Assembly: GCF_038096175.1 (NCBI RefSeq)
Contig: NZ_CP151099.1
Span: 7,914,001 to 7,978,000, forward strand
Source: Nostoc sp. UHCC 0302
GTDB lineage: Bacteria; Cyanobacteriota; Cyanobacteriia; Cyanobacteriales; Nostocaceae
Reading direction: 5' to 3'
DNA length: 64,000 nt
Made by a program: the position numbers and the translations under genes. This document shows, piece after piece, positions 7,766 through 17,516 of this stretch (position 1 is its first letter; each line of letters opens with the position of its first letter). The notes under the pieces were generated by a model, which did no database searches, had not been told where the DNA came from, and was given only the letters and a program-made list of their open reading frames with translations.

Positions 7766-9386
7766 TCCGCGCTAAAACGTTGCGCGTAATCGCCTGAGCA
7801 TCAGCGCTCAAAAGAGAGGGACGTAATTGCGGTGCATTATAATCATCCAGTCCCCAACTCCACTGCATAGAACCAGTAGCAAATACTATTGCATCTGAAT
7901 CTGTGGTGTAAATGGTCATATCTGAATATCTTGTACCACCGTTATATGAATAGGGTGAATGAGCAATACGAACGGTATTAGTTGGTGCATTACCAAACAT
8001 CCGATCAACTTCGTAACCTAGCAATCCCTCAAGATGCATTTCTTTTGAAAGCGCTTTGCTATTCGCTCGCACAGATACTGTAGTATCATCTTGGCTTAAT
8101 TGCGTACCAGCAAGTAACCAATCTGGAGCTGCGTCAGTCACAATAATATCGGCATTAACTTGAAATGTTTCGTACATCACACCAATCAGAGCATCTTCTG
8201 GACGCTTTACAGGCTTATTTCGCCAAATAGTCGTCACTAGATAATCATTCGCCACATTACTATCTCTAGCAAACGGATCTAAAACAGCACTTTCTTTATA
8301 AGCAACAATAGTACGATCCATTTCTTGGGTAATGAGGCTAGGCTCAAAGCGAATTTGCCAATAACAGGTATTAGAAGAAAAGAAACCAAGACTGACGCCA
8401 CGCTCTCTTGCTGCTTGCACATTTTGCCGCATTTGCCATGACCAATATTCATCATGACCCACCGAAAGAAATGCTTTGTGCAAAAAGAGTATCGGTTTAG
8501 TAGAACGTATGTCCAAAGGATTATTGTGTGTATCAATGTCAGTGGCGTAGGTGACATCGTAGCCTTCACGTTCTAGCCACCTTACCATGTTGTATTCCCA
8601 TCCAGCATTAGATGTCCTCCTCTTTGGCTGGAAATTGGTCAAAAATTCTCCTGCTCCAACTCCATAACCTCCTGCTCGATCTGGACTTGCAGCATAAGGA
8701 CGATTAAAGGATACTTTGTATGCTTGTTTACCACGGCTATTCCAGCGATAAAGGGACATACTGCCCCAGTTGTTATAAGCTTGATAGGTGGTAACACTTG
8801 ATTGAAAAAGGATATCAGAAGGGCGGCTATCATCACGCACCACAAAAATGATGTAGCTTTGCTTATAACTTTTACTGCCAGTTAATTTAGCTAAATAAAC
8901 ACCACTCGTCCACTCTGTTGAATCTCCTGAGTTGTCTGAAATTTTTAAAATGTATGGATCTTGCCAATTACATTCGATTAGACCACTTGCTTGATTAACA
9001 ATTGGCGGTGGTTGCTTGCTTGCATTTCTTGTAATTGTAGGGATTATTTGTCGTCCACCTGCGCCGCCATACCAACCCATACGAAAGATTTCAATAGTGT
9101 AACTAGGGTCTTTTGTATTGACAAAAAGCTTGATCTCATTACCACGATTTACGCTAGTAAGTGAAGCATAACCTTCGATTTCATGTCTAATAGCAGGATT
9201 GGTTAATTGCCAATCAAAGGTGCCAGTTTTTTGATTTTCAATGCTTATCGGATTATTTCTTAGCCTTGGTGTTGGCACATCAATAGGCTTAGCAGATTGC
9301 TGTGGAATATTTAGAACAGCAATTAAAATTAACAGTGCTGGCAAGATTACCCTAATCAAAAACTTTAGTTTTTTGCTCAAAAACAT
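7746..9386 (-). CDS. Secreted N,N-dimethylformamidase beta-subunit-like protein
   Basis: A 546-residue exported protein whose C-terminal three quarters match the large (beta) subunit domain of N,N-dimethylformamidase. An N-terminal membrane anchor or signal (about 8-27, FLIRVILPALLILIAVLNIP) is followed by a beta-sandwich-like part (ASLTSVNRGNEIKLFVNTKD, IFRMGWYGGAGGR) and then the amidase-like domain (SSVTTYQAYNNWGSMSLYRW, SVGHDEYWSW, MQWSWGLDDY). Homologues in bacteria occur widely without proven substrate and often sit near polysaccharide genes, as here, so the name should be read as fold only. The C-terminus ends ...MILRRR, encoded by an interspersed repeat. Confidence 0.8.
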   Translation of the reverse strand: MFLSKKLKFLIRVILPALLILIAVLNIPQQSAKPIDVPTPRLRNNPISIENQKTGTFDWQLTNPAIRHEIEGYASLTSVNRGNEIKLFVNTKDPSYTIEIFRMGWYGGAGGRQIIPTITRNASKQPPPIVNQASGLIECNWQDPYILKISDNSGDSTEWTSGVYLAKLTGSKSYKQSYIIFVVRDDSRPSDILFQSSVTTYQAYNNWGSMSLYRWNSRGKQAYKVSFNRPYAASPDRAGGYGVGAGEFLTNFQPKRRTSNAGWEYNMVRWLEREGYDVTYATDIDTHNNPLDIRSTKPILFLHKAFLSVGHDEYWSWQMRQNVQAARERGVSLGFFSSNTCYWQIRFEPSLITQEMDRTIVAYKESAVLDPFARDSNVANDYLVTTIWRNKPVKRPEDALIGVMYETFQVNADIIVTDAAPDWLLAGTQLSQDDTTVSVRANSKALSKEMHLEGLLGYEVDRMFGNAPTNTVRIAHSPYSYNGGTRYSDMTIYTTDSDAIVFATGSMQWSWGLDDYNAPQLRPSLLSADAQAITRNVLARMILRRR

Positions 9387-9517
9387 TCCAGTATTAGTTA
9401 TTTTTAATTAATTTATGATTAAACTTTATTGTGCCATGTTGATTGTTATTAATAACGTATAGCGATAAATGAATATAACTTTGAGCAAAATAGAAGTGTT
9501 TTTTAATTTAACTGTAA

Positions 9518-11344
9518 TTAACTTTTGCCACAATGATAAACTTTATACTCGTAACCATTAACTGCTGGTAAGGATGGGTCATGAGCAACACATTTTTTAA
9601 CTTCTTCTGTTATGGGAGCATGAAAATTTACGAGCCATAAGTCAAAAGGTTGTGATAAAGTCTTTAAATTATTTTCTAAGATTTTGGTAGCAGTATTAGG
9701 ATTTTTATCTTGATGTGCAAGAAGAAACAACGGATTTAAAGAGTTAGAATTTTGCATTTTAAATTCTCTTGCTACCCCTAGCATCTCGCCAATTTGTACA
9801 TGAGTGATCTGGGTTGTGGCAATGAGTATTGGAACTTTAGATGTTTGTTGAATCAGTTGCACGAAAAGGTCAGGACGATAGTATTTTTGATAGCCAAAAT
9901 TACAGATGACTGTGACGGCACTGATAAATCCCATTAGCCAAATTAAGATCACGGCTTTTTTACCAGTTATTCCTTTTAATAGTTTAGGAGAATCCCAACA
10001 AACTGCAAGACTTGCCCCTACTAAAACTATGACAGCAGGAAAGTAAACAAAGTTATAACGAGCGCCTCGGGTTAAGTCTATACCAAAAAAATAGGTAAAA
10101 ATAAAGAATAAAGCGATCGCCCCCAAAACGACCCCAATCAACATCTGAGTCAGCAAGCGATTATTTGGTTGCTGTAGCTGAACTTTAATCCCACGTACCA
10201 AAATGGGTGCTGCCCAAATTAAAAACATCAGCATCACCAGCCCAGAGGCAATCACAATTGCTAACTGTGGTGCTTCAACTGGAAGCAAGTAAATCATCGT
10301 TAGCCATGCCGCAAAAGCTTGAAAAATTGGGCTTAACCAAGCAAATCCGACGCGTGGCTGCTGTATCCATTCGGTTAATTGATCACCATAGTTATTTTGT
10401 AAAAATACTGGTAGCCAAACTATACCTGCTACAAAAGTGCCGCCAGCGGCAGCATAGATACGCACCCAAGGAGGAGAAAGAGGGAGAAAAATTTTGCCAC
10501 TCTTATGCTGTTGCCAAGCTAGAAAAATTAAAGCTACAGTTTCAGCGCAAAGGGTAAGGGTAAAGAAATAATGGGTAGCAATGCCCAAAGCATTAATTCC
10601 CACCCAAGATAAGGCTATCGAAATAGGTAATTGTGTGCGGTTTTTGATATGACGTGTAGCAATTACCAAGCAGGCTAGGGAAGCAATCACCCACAAAATT
10701 GCCAAAGTGTAATGACGTGCTTCTTGTGCCAGAAAGATACCGTAAGGAGATACTGCCATCATCGCAGCTGCTAAGTGTCCAACCAAGCGGGAGCGAAAGG
10801 TAAGCCAGCCCAAGGCGTAGATAGCGGGGATGGATACAGCACCGAAAAAAACAGCAAGCGATCGCGCCCCCCACAAAGAAACTAAACCTGCTTGTGTGGG
10901 AAATAACTGCATCCACCAGTGAGCTAAGACAAAGTAAAGTGGGGGATGGTTAGTTTCATGGCTCAAGTGCGTCCAGACATCTTGGATGCTTGCGCCAGGT
11001 TGCGGTTGTAGTGGTTGCAATAGAATATCAGGTGCGATCGCTTGATCTAGGGGTACTCCTAAAAAACTATTTCCCAAACTAAACACCAAGGTAGAAAATT
11101 CATCAGTCCAAGGTGGCTTTGCAGTCAAGTTGGTTAAGCGCAAGCCCAATCCGATCATTAACCACAATAAGCACAGCAAGAAATGTAGCCAGCCAGAAGG
11201 GAGGCGAGCCAGCCAAGTATACAAATACATCTGTTGCGATGCAGAGGGTTCATCTGCCAGAGGTACACGACGGTTGGCGAAGCTAGGCAGCAACGAGATC
11301 ATCTTTGTGCAAAAGTAGAATACACCCCAAACAGTAGATTTCAT
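9518..11344 (-). CDS. GT-C membrane glycosyltransferase (family 39-like)
   Basis: A polytopic membrane enzyme expected to move a sugar from a polyprenyl-phosphate donor to an acceptor on the outer face of the plasma membrane. The 608-residue protein has about ten to twelve hydrophobic segments from residue 55 on. The first loop carries the acidic pair typical of GT-C enzymes (KPPWTDEFSTL), and a second conserved loop has HPPLYFVLAHWWM and ARSLAVFFG. A long soluble C-terminal tail (about 490-608) is likely periplasmic. It is in the same orientation as, and 131 bases upstream of, the DMF-amidase-like gene, so the two may be co-transcribed. An earlier Met (residue 15) is possible as start. Confidence 0.8.
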   Translation of the reverse strand: MKSTVWGVFYFCTKMISLLPSFANRRVPLADEPSASQQMYLYTWLARLPSGWLHFLLCLLWLMIGLGLRLTNLTAKPPWTDEFSTLVFSLGNSFLGVPLDQAIAPDILLQPLQPQPGASIQDVWTHLSHETNHPPLYFVLAHWWMQLFPTQAGLVSLWGARSLAVFFGAVSIPAIYALGWLTFRSRLVGHLAAAMMAVSPYGIFLAQEARHYTLAILWVIASLACLVIATRHIKNRTQLPISIALSWVGINALGIATHYFFTLTLCAETVALIFLAWQQHKSGKIFLPLSPPWVRIYAAAGGTFVAGIVWLPVFLQNNYGDQLTEWIQQPRVGFAWLSPIFQAFAAWLTMIYLLPVEAPQLAIVIASGLVMLMFLIWAAPILVRGIKVQLQQPNNRLLTQMLIGVVLGAIALFFIFTYFFGIDLTRGARYNFVYFPAVIVLVGASLAVCWDSPKLLKGITGKKAVILIWLMGFISAVTVICNFGYQKYYRPDLFVQLIQQTSKVPILIATTQITHVQIGEMLGVAREFKMQNSNSLNPLFLLAHQDKNPNTATKILENNLKTLSQPFDLWLVNFHAPITEEVKKCVAHDPSLPAVNGYEYKVYHCGKS

Positions 11345-11620
11345 AACCGTCTCATCAACAGATTAGTTTATACTGAGATTCAAAATTTTAGATTTAAGTT
11401 CGATGCAAAACTTCCAATTTCTGATTATTTAATATCGGTTTCAGCCAGAAATTTTAGAGAGTAATAAATGCATTTATTATCAATTTAATTGAATACTTGT
11501 TTATTCTAAAGGCATTATAAGATAAAAGAAGTATCAAAATATGTAATCTCACTATAGGCTATTGTCGTTTTTTAAATTGTGCCTATTTATTTTTTCAATA
11601 TCAATAATATCACACAAATC

Positions 11621-13558
11621 ATGACCATTTTACTACCTATAAATTTTTTAATTATAACTTTTATTCTGATTAATAGAAACCCTAATTATTGGCGTGAATC
11701 TCTGATATTAGCATCTGTTATTTGGGGAATTTTACTCGTTGTAATCACAGAATTTTTGAGCTTTTTAAAATTAATTAATTTTAACTGGTTATTATCGTCT
11801 TGGTTGGTTATATGTATGATTTTAACTTATATATATTTTTGTTTAAATTATAAGTTAAAAATCAACACATCTTCTATTCTCAAGAGAAATAACCCAATCC
11901 AACCATCAACAATAATATTATTATCTGGCGTAAGTTTAATTGTATTAATAGTTGGATTAATTGCCATCATAGCACCACCCAATAATTGGGATTCTATGGA
12001 TTATCACATGAGCCGTGTTGCTTATTGGATACAAAATCATAGCGTTGCTCATTATCCAACAAGTTACACGCCACAACTCTACCAAAACCCTTGGTCAGAG
12101 TTTGCAATTTTGCATTTTCAAATTTTGAGCGGTAGTGACTTCTTTGCTAACTTAGTTCAATGGTTGAGTATGGTTGGCTGCATTATTGCAGCCTCATTAA
12201 TTGCAAAACAACTGGGAGCGAATTTAAAAGGTCAGGTTTTTTCTGCTGTTGTGACTGCAACAATTCCTATGGGTATTTTGCAAGCATCAAGCACTCAAAA
12301 TGATTATGTGCTAGCGTTCTGGGTACTTTGCCTTGCTTACTATGTACTCCTAACTGTACAGGTAGAAAAAAAAGAAATTTGGACTAATTCATTCAAAATT
12401 GGTAGTAGTGTAGGACTAGCTATTTTGACCAAAGGAACTGCTTATTTTTATGTGTTTCCCTTTTTAGTTTGGTTAAGTTTAATCCTGCTGAAACGCTTAC
12501 GTTGGCAAATATGGAAGCCTGCATTCATAATAGGAAGTATCTCTTTATTACTTAATATTAGTCACTATTTACGTAATTATAATTTATTCGCTTCCCCATT
12601 AGGGGAACCAAATAGCTATAGAAATGAAGTGCTTGGTATTAATATACTTTGTTCAAATATCCTGAGAAATCTTGCTTTGCATATAGGAACACCGATTGGG
12701 TTATGGAATGGGATAGTCAATAAACTAATTCAAATTATACACACTTTCATTGGTCTAGATGTTGCTGACCCTCGGATAACTTTTTCTAAAACGTTCTTTG
12801 TGCCAGGAGGTTGGTCAACACTTGGAATACCAGGTAATGAAAACAGTGCTGGTAATTTAGTACATTTAGCACTAATAATTTTATGTATTGGTATTTTTAT
12901 TTTAAAAAAAAATCTTCGTAAGCAAAACTATCTATCTGCCTACCTAATAACTGTGATTTCTACATTTTTGTTATTTTGCTTTCTAGTCAAATGGCAAGCA
13001 TGGAATAGTCGTCTTCATTTACCTTTTTTCGTATTGATGTCTCCTTTTTTAGGTGTTGTCCTATCTAAAATCAAGAAGCAAAAAATAGCATTTATCATAG
13101 CGATAATTTTATTAATTTCATCAACTTCTTGGGTATTATCTAACAGATATAGACCTATAATTGGTAGCAATAATATATTCCAAACTAATAGAATTGAGCA
13201 GTATTTTAGCAATAGACCGTATCTTCAGAGAACTTACACAAGAGCAGTTGAGTTTTTAAATGCAAAAAAATGCTCAAATATTGGGCTATCAATGGGAAAT
13301 GACCCTTGGGACTACCCTTTGTGGGTAATGTGGCAGCATAAGAAGCAAGAAATGGTAAAAATTCAACATATCAATGTCACAAATGTCTCGGCAGTTTTAG
13401 AAAAAGAGTATCCATATCAAGAATTTGAACCTTGTGGAATTATTGCAATGGAAACGAAGAGAAGCAAACAAGAGAAACGGCAAGAAATAAATTTTAAAAA
13501 TAAAGCTTATATTCGAGAATTGGATTCTCCTGAGCTTGGTGTATTTATCAAAAAATAG
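11621..13558 (+). CDS. Second polytopic GT-C-like membrane protein
   Basis: A 645-residue integral membrane protein with about twelve hydrophobic segments. A conserved loop after the fourth segment reads APPNNWDSMDYHMSRVAYW, the Asp-containing first loop of GT-C glycosyltransferases; NHSVAHYPTSYTPQLYQNPW then resembles the acceptor-side loop. The C-terminal 110 residues are soluble. The GTG at 11579 is open but ATG 11621 (MTILLPINFLIITF) begins directly with a membrane helix and is preferred. Sequence is much more AT-rich than neighbouring housekeeping genes, which suggests later acquisition or relaxed use. It is divergent from the other GT-C gene; a shared surface-glycan role is an inference. 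Confidence 0.75.
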   Translation: MTILLPINFLIITFILINRNPNYWRESLILASVIWGILLVVITEFLSFLKLINFNWLLSSWLVICMILTYIYFCLNYKLKINTSSILKRNNPIQPSTIILLSGVSLIVLIVGLIAIIAPPNNWDSMDYHMSRVAYWIQNHSVAHYPTSYTPQLYQNPWSEFAILHFQILSGSDFFANLVQWLSMVGCIIAASLIAKQLGANLKGQVFSAVVTATIPMGILQASSTQNDYVLAFWVLCLAYYVLLTVQVEKKEIWTNSFKIGSSVGLAILTKGTAYFYVFPFLVWLSLILLKRLRWQIWKPAFIIGSISLLLNISHYLRNYNLFASPLGEPNSYRNEVLGINILCSNILRNLALHIGTPIGLWNGIVNKLIQIIHTFIGLDVADPRITFSKTFFVPGGWSTLGIPGNENSAGNLVHLALIILCIGIFILKKNLRKQNYLSAYLITVISTFLLFCFLVKWQAWNSRLHLPFFVLMSPFLGVVLSKIKKQKIAFIIAIILLISSTSWVLSNRYRPIIGSNNIFQTNRIEQYFSNRPYLQRTYTRAVEFLNAKKCSNIGLSMGNDPWDYPLWVMWQHKKQEMVKIQHINVTNVSAVLEKEYPYQEFEPCGIIAMETKRSKQEKRQEINFKNKAYIRELDSPELGVFIKK

Positions 13559-13635
13559 AATTTTATTAGCTAAAACGTCACAAATTTAAAATTTACTGAG
13601 AAAATAAAGAGAGTAATGCTTTTTTGAGATGTAAT

Positions 13636-14796
13636 GTGACGAAAAGTGCTGTTGAAACAATTCTAGAGCGTGCCTTAGTGGGCTGTGATTTATCCCTAGA
13701 AGAGGGAGCGGTATTGTTAAAACAAACTGAGCCAGAGGCGATCGCAGCTATTTGCGCCACAGCTGACAAACTCCGCTACAGTCAAGTAGGTGATACAGTT
13801 ACCTACATAATTAACCGTAATATCAACTTTACTAATATCTGTGAGCAGCACTGTAGTTTTTGTGCTTTCCGTAGAGATGACGGTGATAATGGTGCGTACT
13901 GGTTAGATTCGGCACAAATTTTGGAAAAGGCTACAGATGCAGTGCAGCGGGGTGCTACAGAAATCTGTATGCAAGGAGGATTAAACCCACAAGCGCAGAT
14001 AAACGGCAAATCTTTGCCTTATTACCTGAAATTAGTGGAAACCATCAAACAGGAATTTCCCCAAATTCATCTCCATGCTTTCTCACCCCAAGAAGTGCAG
14101 TTTATAGCTAGACTTGATGGACTTAAGTATGCTGATGTAATTATTGCTTTACGAGATGCTGGTGTTGGCTCAATGCCAGGAACAGCAGCTGAGGTATTGG
14201 ATGATGAAGTCAGGCGAATACTGTGTCCAGAGAAGATTGACACAGCCACTTGGCTAGAAATAGTCAGTACGGCTCACAAATTAGGCTTAAACACCACAAG
14301 TACTATGCTGTCTGGGCATATTGAAACCCACGAACAGCAAATTGGGCATTTAGAAAAATTGCGATCGCTCCAAAAAACTGCGATCAATCAGGGATACCCA
14401 GCCAGAATTACTGAGTTTATTTTATTGCCATTCGTTGGACAAGAAGCACCCAAACCCTTACGTCGCCGTGTCGGACGCGATCAACCAGTTTTAGCTGATG
14501 CCCTATTATTGGGGGCTGTAGCACGGATTTTCTTGGGAAATTGGATTCCTAACCATCAACAGAGTTGGGTAAAACTAGGGCTTGCAGGTGCGACAGAAGC
14601 CTTAAACTGGGGTTGCAACGATATCGGCGGCACATTGATGGAAGAACACATTACCACAATGGCAGGAGCCTTGGGCGGCACTTGTATGGAAGTAGAAAGC
14701 CTACAAACCGCGATCGCTTCTCTAGGGAGACCTTTTCAACAACGAGATACTCTATATCAGAAAGTTAAAAGTGAGGAAATAGGAGTTAGGAGTTAA
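13636..14796 (+). CDS. cofH: FO synthase subunit 2, CofH
   Basis: Radical-SAM enzyme that, with CofG, joins tyrosine and a flavin precursor to form the deazaflavin FO, the light-harvesting chromophore of cyanobacterial photolyases. The 386-residue product has the iron-sulfur motif CEQHCSFC (Cys69, 73, 76), GGLNPQ and AFSPQEVQF near the SAM site, and the C-terminal [15 protein letters not shown] and [18 protein letters not shown] blocks typical of CofH rather than CofG. A TTG at 13624 would add four residues; GTG 13636 is preferred. Psb27 follows on the same strand. cofG is not in the window. Confidence 0.93.
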   Translation: MTKSAVETILERALVGCDLSLEEGAVLLKQTEPEAIAAICATADKLRYSQVGDTVTYIINRNINFTNICEQHCSFCAFRRDDGDNGAYWLDSAQILEKATDAVQRGATEICMQGGLNPQAQINGKSLPYYLKLVETIKQEFPQIHLHAFSPQEVQFIARLDGLKYADVIIALRDAGVGSMPGTAAEVLDDEVRRILCPEKIDTATWLEIVSTAHKLGLNTTSTMLSGHIETHEQQIGHLEKLRSLQKTAINQGYPARITEFILLPFVGQEAPKPLRRRVGRDQPVLADALLLGAVARIFLGNWIPNHQQSWVKLGLAGATEALNWGCNDIGGTLMEEHITTMAGALGGTCMEVESLQTAIASLGRPFQQRDTLYQKVKSEEIGVRS

Positions 14797-14951
14797 TAGT
14801 CAAAAGTGGTTGCTCTGTATTTATTCTTGTCCCCTTGCCCCCTGCACCCCTGCACCACTCCCCTATTCAACACTCAGCACTGAATTGATCCCCAAGATAC
14901 CAATCCAGGATAGGATGGACGTTGATTTGCGTAGTATTTCACTGAATGCAT

Positions 14952-15350
14952 ATGAAGCGCTATTGGTCGCGTCTGCTTGCGCTAGTTTTGGTTCTAGCCA
15001 TTGGCTTAATGGGCTGTTCTGGTAGTCCAGATAGTTTGACAGGGGATTATCGGCAAGACACTTTGACTGTAGTTAATGCCATGAGACAAGCCCTGGATTT
15101 ATCAGAGGATTCACCAAATAAAACAGAAATTCAAGCAGAAGCGCGTCAAAAAATTAATGACTTTTCAGCTCGCTACCAACGGGCAAACTCAGTTTCTGGT
15201 CTTAGCTCCTTTACAACCGTCCGAACAGCCCTCAACTCCCTAGCTGGACATTACAGTTCTTATCCAAATCGTCCCGTACCGCAAAAGCTCAAAAATCGTT
15301 TAGAAAAAGAGTTACAGCAGGTAGAATCAGCGCTTAAGCGTGGTGGTTAA
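14952..15350 (+). CDS. psb27: Photosystem II assembly lipoprotein Psb27
   Basis: Lumenal factor that binds CP43 during photosystem II assembly and repair and holds off the manganese cluster until maturation. The 132-residue precursor has a basic hydrophobic signal (MKRYWSRLLALVLVLAIG) ending in a lipobox LMGC, so Cys is the lipidated N-terminus; the mature part is the four-helix bundle (YRQDTLTVVNAMRQALDL, IQAEARQKINDFSARYQ, TALNSLAGHYSSYPNRPVP). ATG 14952 gives the usual MKRYW start; ATG 14946 would add two residues. Length is normal. Confidence 0.93.
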   Translation: MKRYWSRLLALVLVLAIGLMGCSGSPDSLTGDYRQDTLTVVNAMRQALDLSEDSPNKTEIQAEARQKINDFSARYQRANSVSGLSSFTTVRTALNSLAGHYSSYPNRPVPQKLKNRLEKELQQVESALKRGG

Positions 15351-15865
15351 TTATCCGCTAACCTATGTCCTCAGTCACGAGGAGCCAGCGCTGTGCTAAG
15401 GTTCCAAAAATTGAGCGAACTTGCTCTCAAGAGTCCAAACTTAAAACTTTGGATTCTTGACTAGTTTGTTAAATTTAGCTAAATCTGGTTTTGAAACTTT
15501 GAATTAATTGTCATTGGCGATAAAGTCAACAAACTGTAGATGAGAACTTAGGCGAAACATCTCATGTGAATTAATTGATTAATACTCCCCTGGCAAGAAG
15601 CTAGGGGATTCTTACTTTGGCAAAATTTTACTAATCAAAGCAAAGATAAAATCTTCTAAAAAGCAGGCTAAGCCTGCTTTTTGTTCAGGCTTTTTGCATA
15701 TACTATTATCTATTTATACAAAAATCTGGCAACAGAAACAGAAGTTTGGCAGTCTTAGAAAAGTAGGCTTAAAAATCCTGATTATTGAAATATCAAATTC
15801 GATAAAAGTCGCCCGAAGTCAAATAATTTGGGGTCGATAATCGTTTTGCCCATCTACCTGTACGT
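15351..15865. other. 515-bp intergenic region with two hairpins
   Basis: No gene seen. Contains an imperfect hairpin CCCCTGGC/GCTAGGGG around 15588-15608 and a strong terminator at 15658-15682. The remainder is ordinary AT-rich spacer; sequence shortly before 15866 serves as the upstream region of the GHL10 gene. Confidence 0.6.
15658..15682 (+). terminator. Terminator downstream of psb27
   Basis: AAAAAGCAGG pairs with CCTGCTTTTT around a CTAAG centre. Symmetric A and T runs mean it could act in both directions. Confidence 0.85.
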
Positions 15866-17362
15866 ATGTCTAACCGTCCCTTGAACGTTGCAAGACCGAT
15901 ATTATTTTGGCGACGCCTTTTCGCTGTTATTGTCACTAGTAGCTTGTTAACCCCCAACTTTGGGAGCCAACCAGTAGGGGCGCAAGTCACGCAATATTGT
16001 CAGTTATCATCTACAGCGGCACAAAAGAAAGAAAACTTACGCCTGTCAGCTTTTAAAGGTAATCAAGATGCTCAGGCTCGTTACCAAAAGCTGGTGCGGC
16101 AACAGGCAAAAGAATTACAAGAGTGCCGCCGTCGTACTTGGCCCCAAACCCAAGCTCTTTGGTTGCGTTTGTATCCTTGCGACATTCGTCCAGGTGCAAT
16201 CGAGCAAATTATGGATCGGATTGCTAACCGCGGTTATAACCAAGTTTATGTGGAAGTGTTTTACGACGGGCAAGTACTATTGCCAGCAACAGCTAACCCC
16301 ACAGTTTGGCCTTCTGTAATTCGCACTTCAGGTGCAGAAAACGCCGATCTGCTCTCCACAGCAATTCAAAAAGGTCGGCAACGCGGTTTGAAAGTTTACG
16401 CCTGGATGTTTACAACAAATTTCGGCTATACTTACGCCCAGCGTCGAGATCGGGAAGGAGCGATCGCTCGCAATGGCAAGGGTCAAACTAGTCTATACGT
16501 TGTCAATGATAGCTCGCAAGTATTTATCGATCCCTACAACCCACAAGCTAAACGCGACTACTACAACTTAGTACAGCAAGTACTGCGCCGTCGCCCGGAT
16601 GGCTTGCTATTGGACTACATACGCTATCCGCGACAAACAGGAAGTGATTCTATTGCCACCAAAGTCACAGATTTGTGGCTATTTAGTCCAGCAACCCAAG
16701 AAGCTTTATTTAGACGCGCCCTGAATTACAAAGGGCTGGACTTGATTCGGCGGTTTTTGAGTAAGGGTTACGTCACCGCCGGAGACATCACTCAAGTTGA
16801 TAAACTTTATCCGCAGGAAGGTGAACCGATGTGGCAAGGGCGCATTCGGCCAGCCCAAAAGTCAATTCTGCCTGCAAGCAACAGACAACCACTTTTACAA
16901 TGGGAGTTGTGGCAGCTTTGTGTTGCCCATGCCATGCAAGGAATCATAGATTTTATCAGCATGGCCAGTTATCCAGCAAAGCAACAAGGCATTCCTACAG
17001 GGGCGGTGTTTTTTCCTGAAGGCAACCAAATGTTAGGACAAGGCTATGATTCCCGCTTGCAACCTTGGGACAGATTCCCCAGCACTTTAGAATGGCATCC
17101 CATGTCTTATATGACTTGCGGTAATGCCAGTTGTATCGCGGCGCAAGTAAAAAGGGTTTTGAGTATGGCAAAACCAGGAACACAGGTGATTCCAGCTTTA
17201 GCTGGTAAATGGGGACAATCAGTCAGTAATCGTCCACCACTGGAAGCGCAAATGCAGGCACTTCGGCAATTTGCCCCTCGGTTGCGAGGAGTTAGCCATT
17301 TTGCTTATTCTTGGCAATACCCTCAAAATGATAGCGATCGCAAATTCTGCCGCATTCGGTAA
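15866..17362 (+). CDS. Secreted GHL10-type glycoside-hydrolase-like protein
   Basis: A 498-residue exported protein of the family-10-like (GHL10) TIM-barrel group. N-terminal signal about residues 15-40 (FAVIVTSSLLTPNFGSQPVGA). The barrel starts near residue 95 (TQALWLRLYPCDIRPGAIEQ), with strand ends GYNQVYVEVFYDG, GLKVYAWMFTTNFGY, FIDPYNPQAKRDYYNLVQ, DGLLLDYIRYPR (the Asp-Tyr-Ile-Arg-Tyr motif near the presumed active site) and FISMASYPAK. Members are thought to act on cell-wall or exopolysaccharide; the substrate is unproven. The gene stands alone, convergent with polA. Confidence 0.85.
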   Translation: MSNRPLNVARPILFWRRLFAVIVTSSLLTPNFGSQPVGAQVTQYCQLSSTAAQKKENLRLSAFKGNQDAQARYQKLVRQQAKELQECRRRTWPQTQALWLRLYPCDIRPGAIEQIMDRIANRGYNQVYVEVFYDGQVLLPATANPTVWPSVIRTSGAENADLLSTAIQKGRQRGLKVYAWMFTTNFGYTYAQRRDREGAIARNGKGQTSLYVVNDSSQVFIDPYNPQAKRDYYNLVQQVLRRRPDGLLLDYIRYPRQTGSDSIATKVTDLWLFSPATQEALFRRALNYKGLDLIRRFLSKGYVTAGDITQVDKLYPQEGEPMWQGRIRPAQKSILPASNRQPLLQWELWQLCVAHAMQGIIDFISMASYPAKQQGIPTGAVFFPEGNQMLGQGYDSRLQPWDRFPSTLEWHPMSYMTCGNASCIAAQVKRVLSMAKPGTQVIPALAGKWGQSVSNRPPLEAQMQALRQFAPRLRGVSHFAYSWQYPQNDSDRKFCRIR

Positions 17363-17516
17363 GCAGTAAATCCCAGATTAGAGAAGCTACAGGAGTCTCC
17401 CTGCTTATCTTCCCCTTTCTGGTTTTTTGCTTAATAAAGCAATTGGGCATGATTAATTTCGCCAATCGCTCAACTGCACTTTTAAAAAATAACGCACATG
17501 GTCAGAGTATATTATT

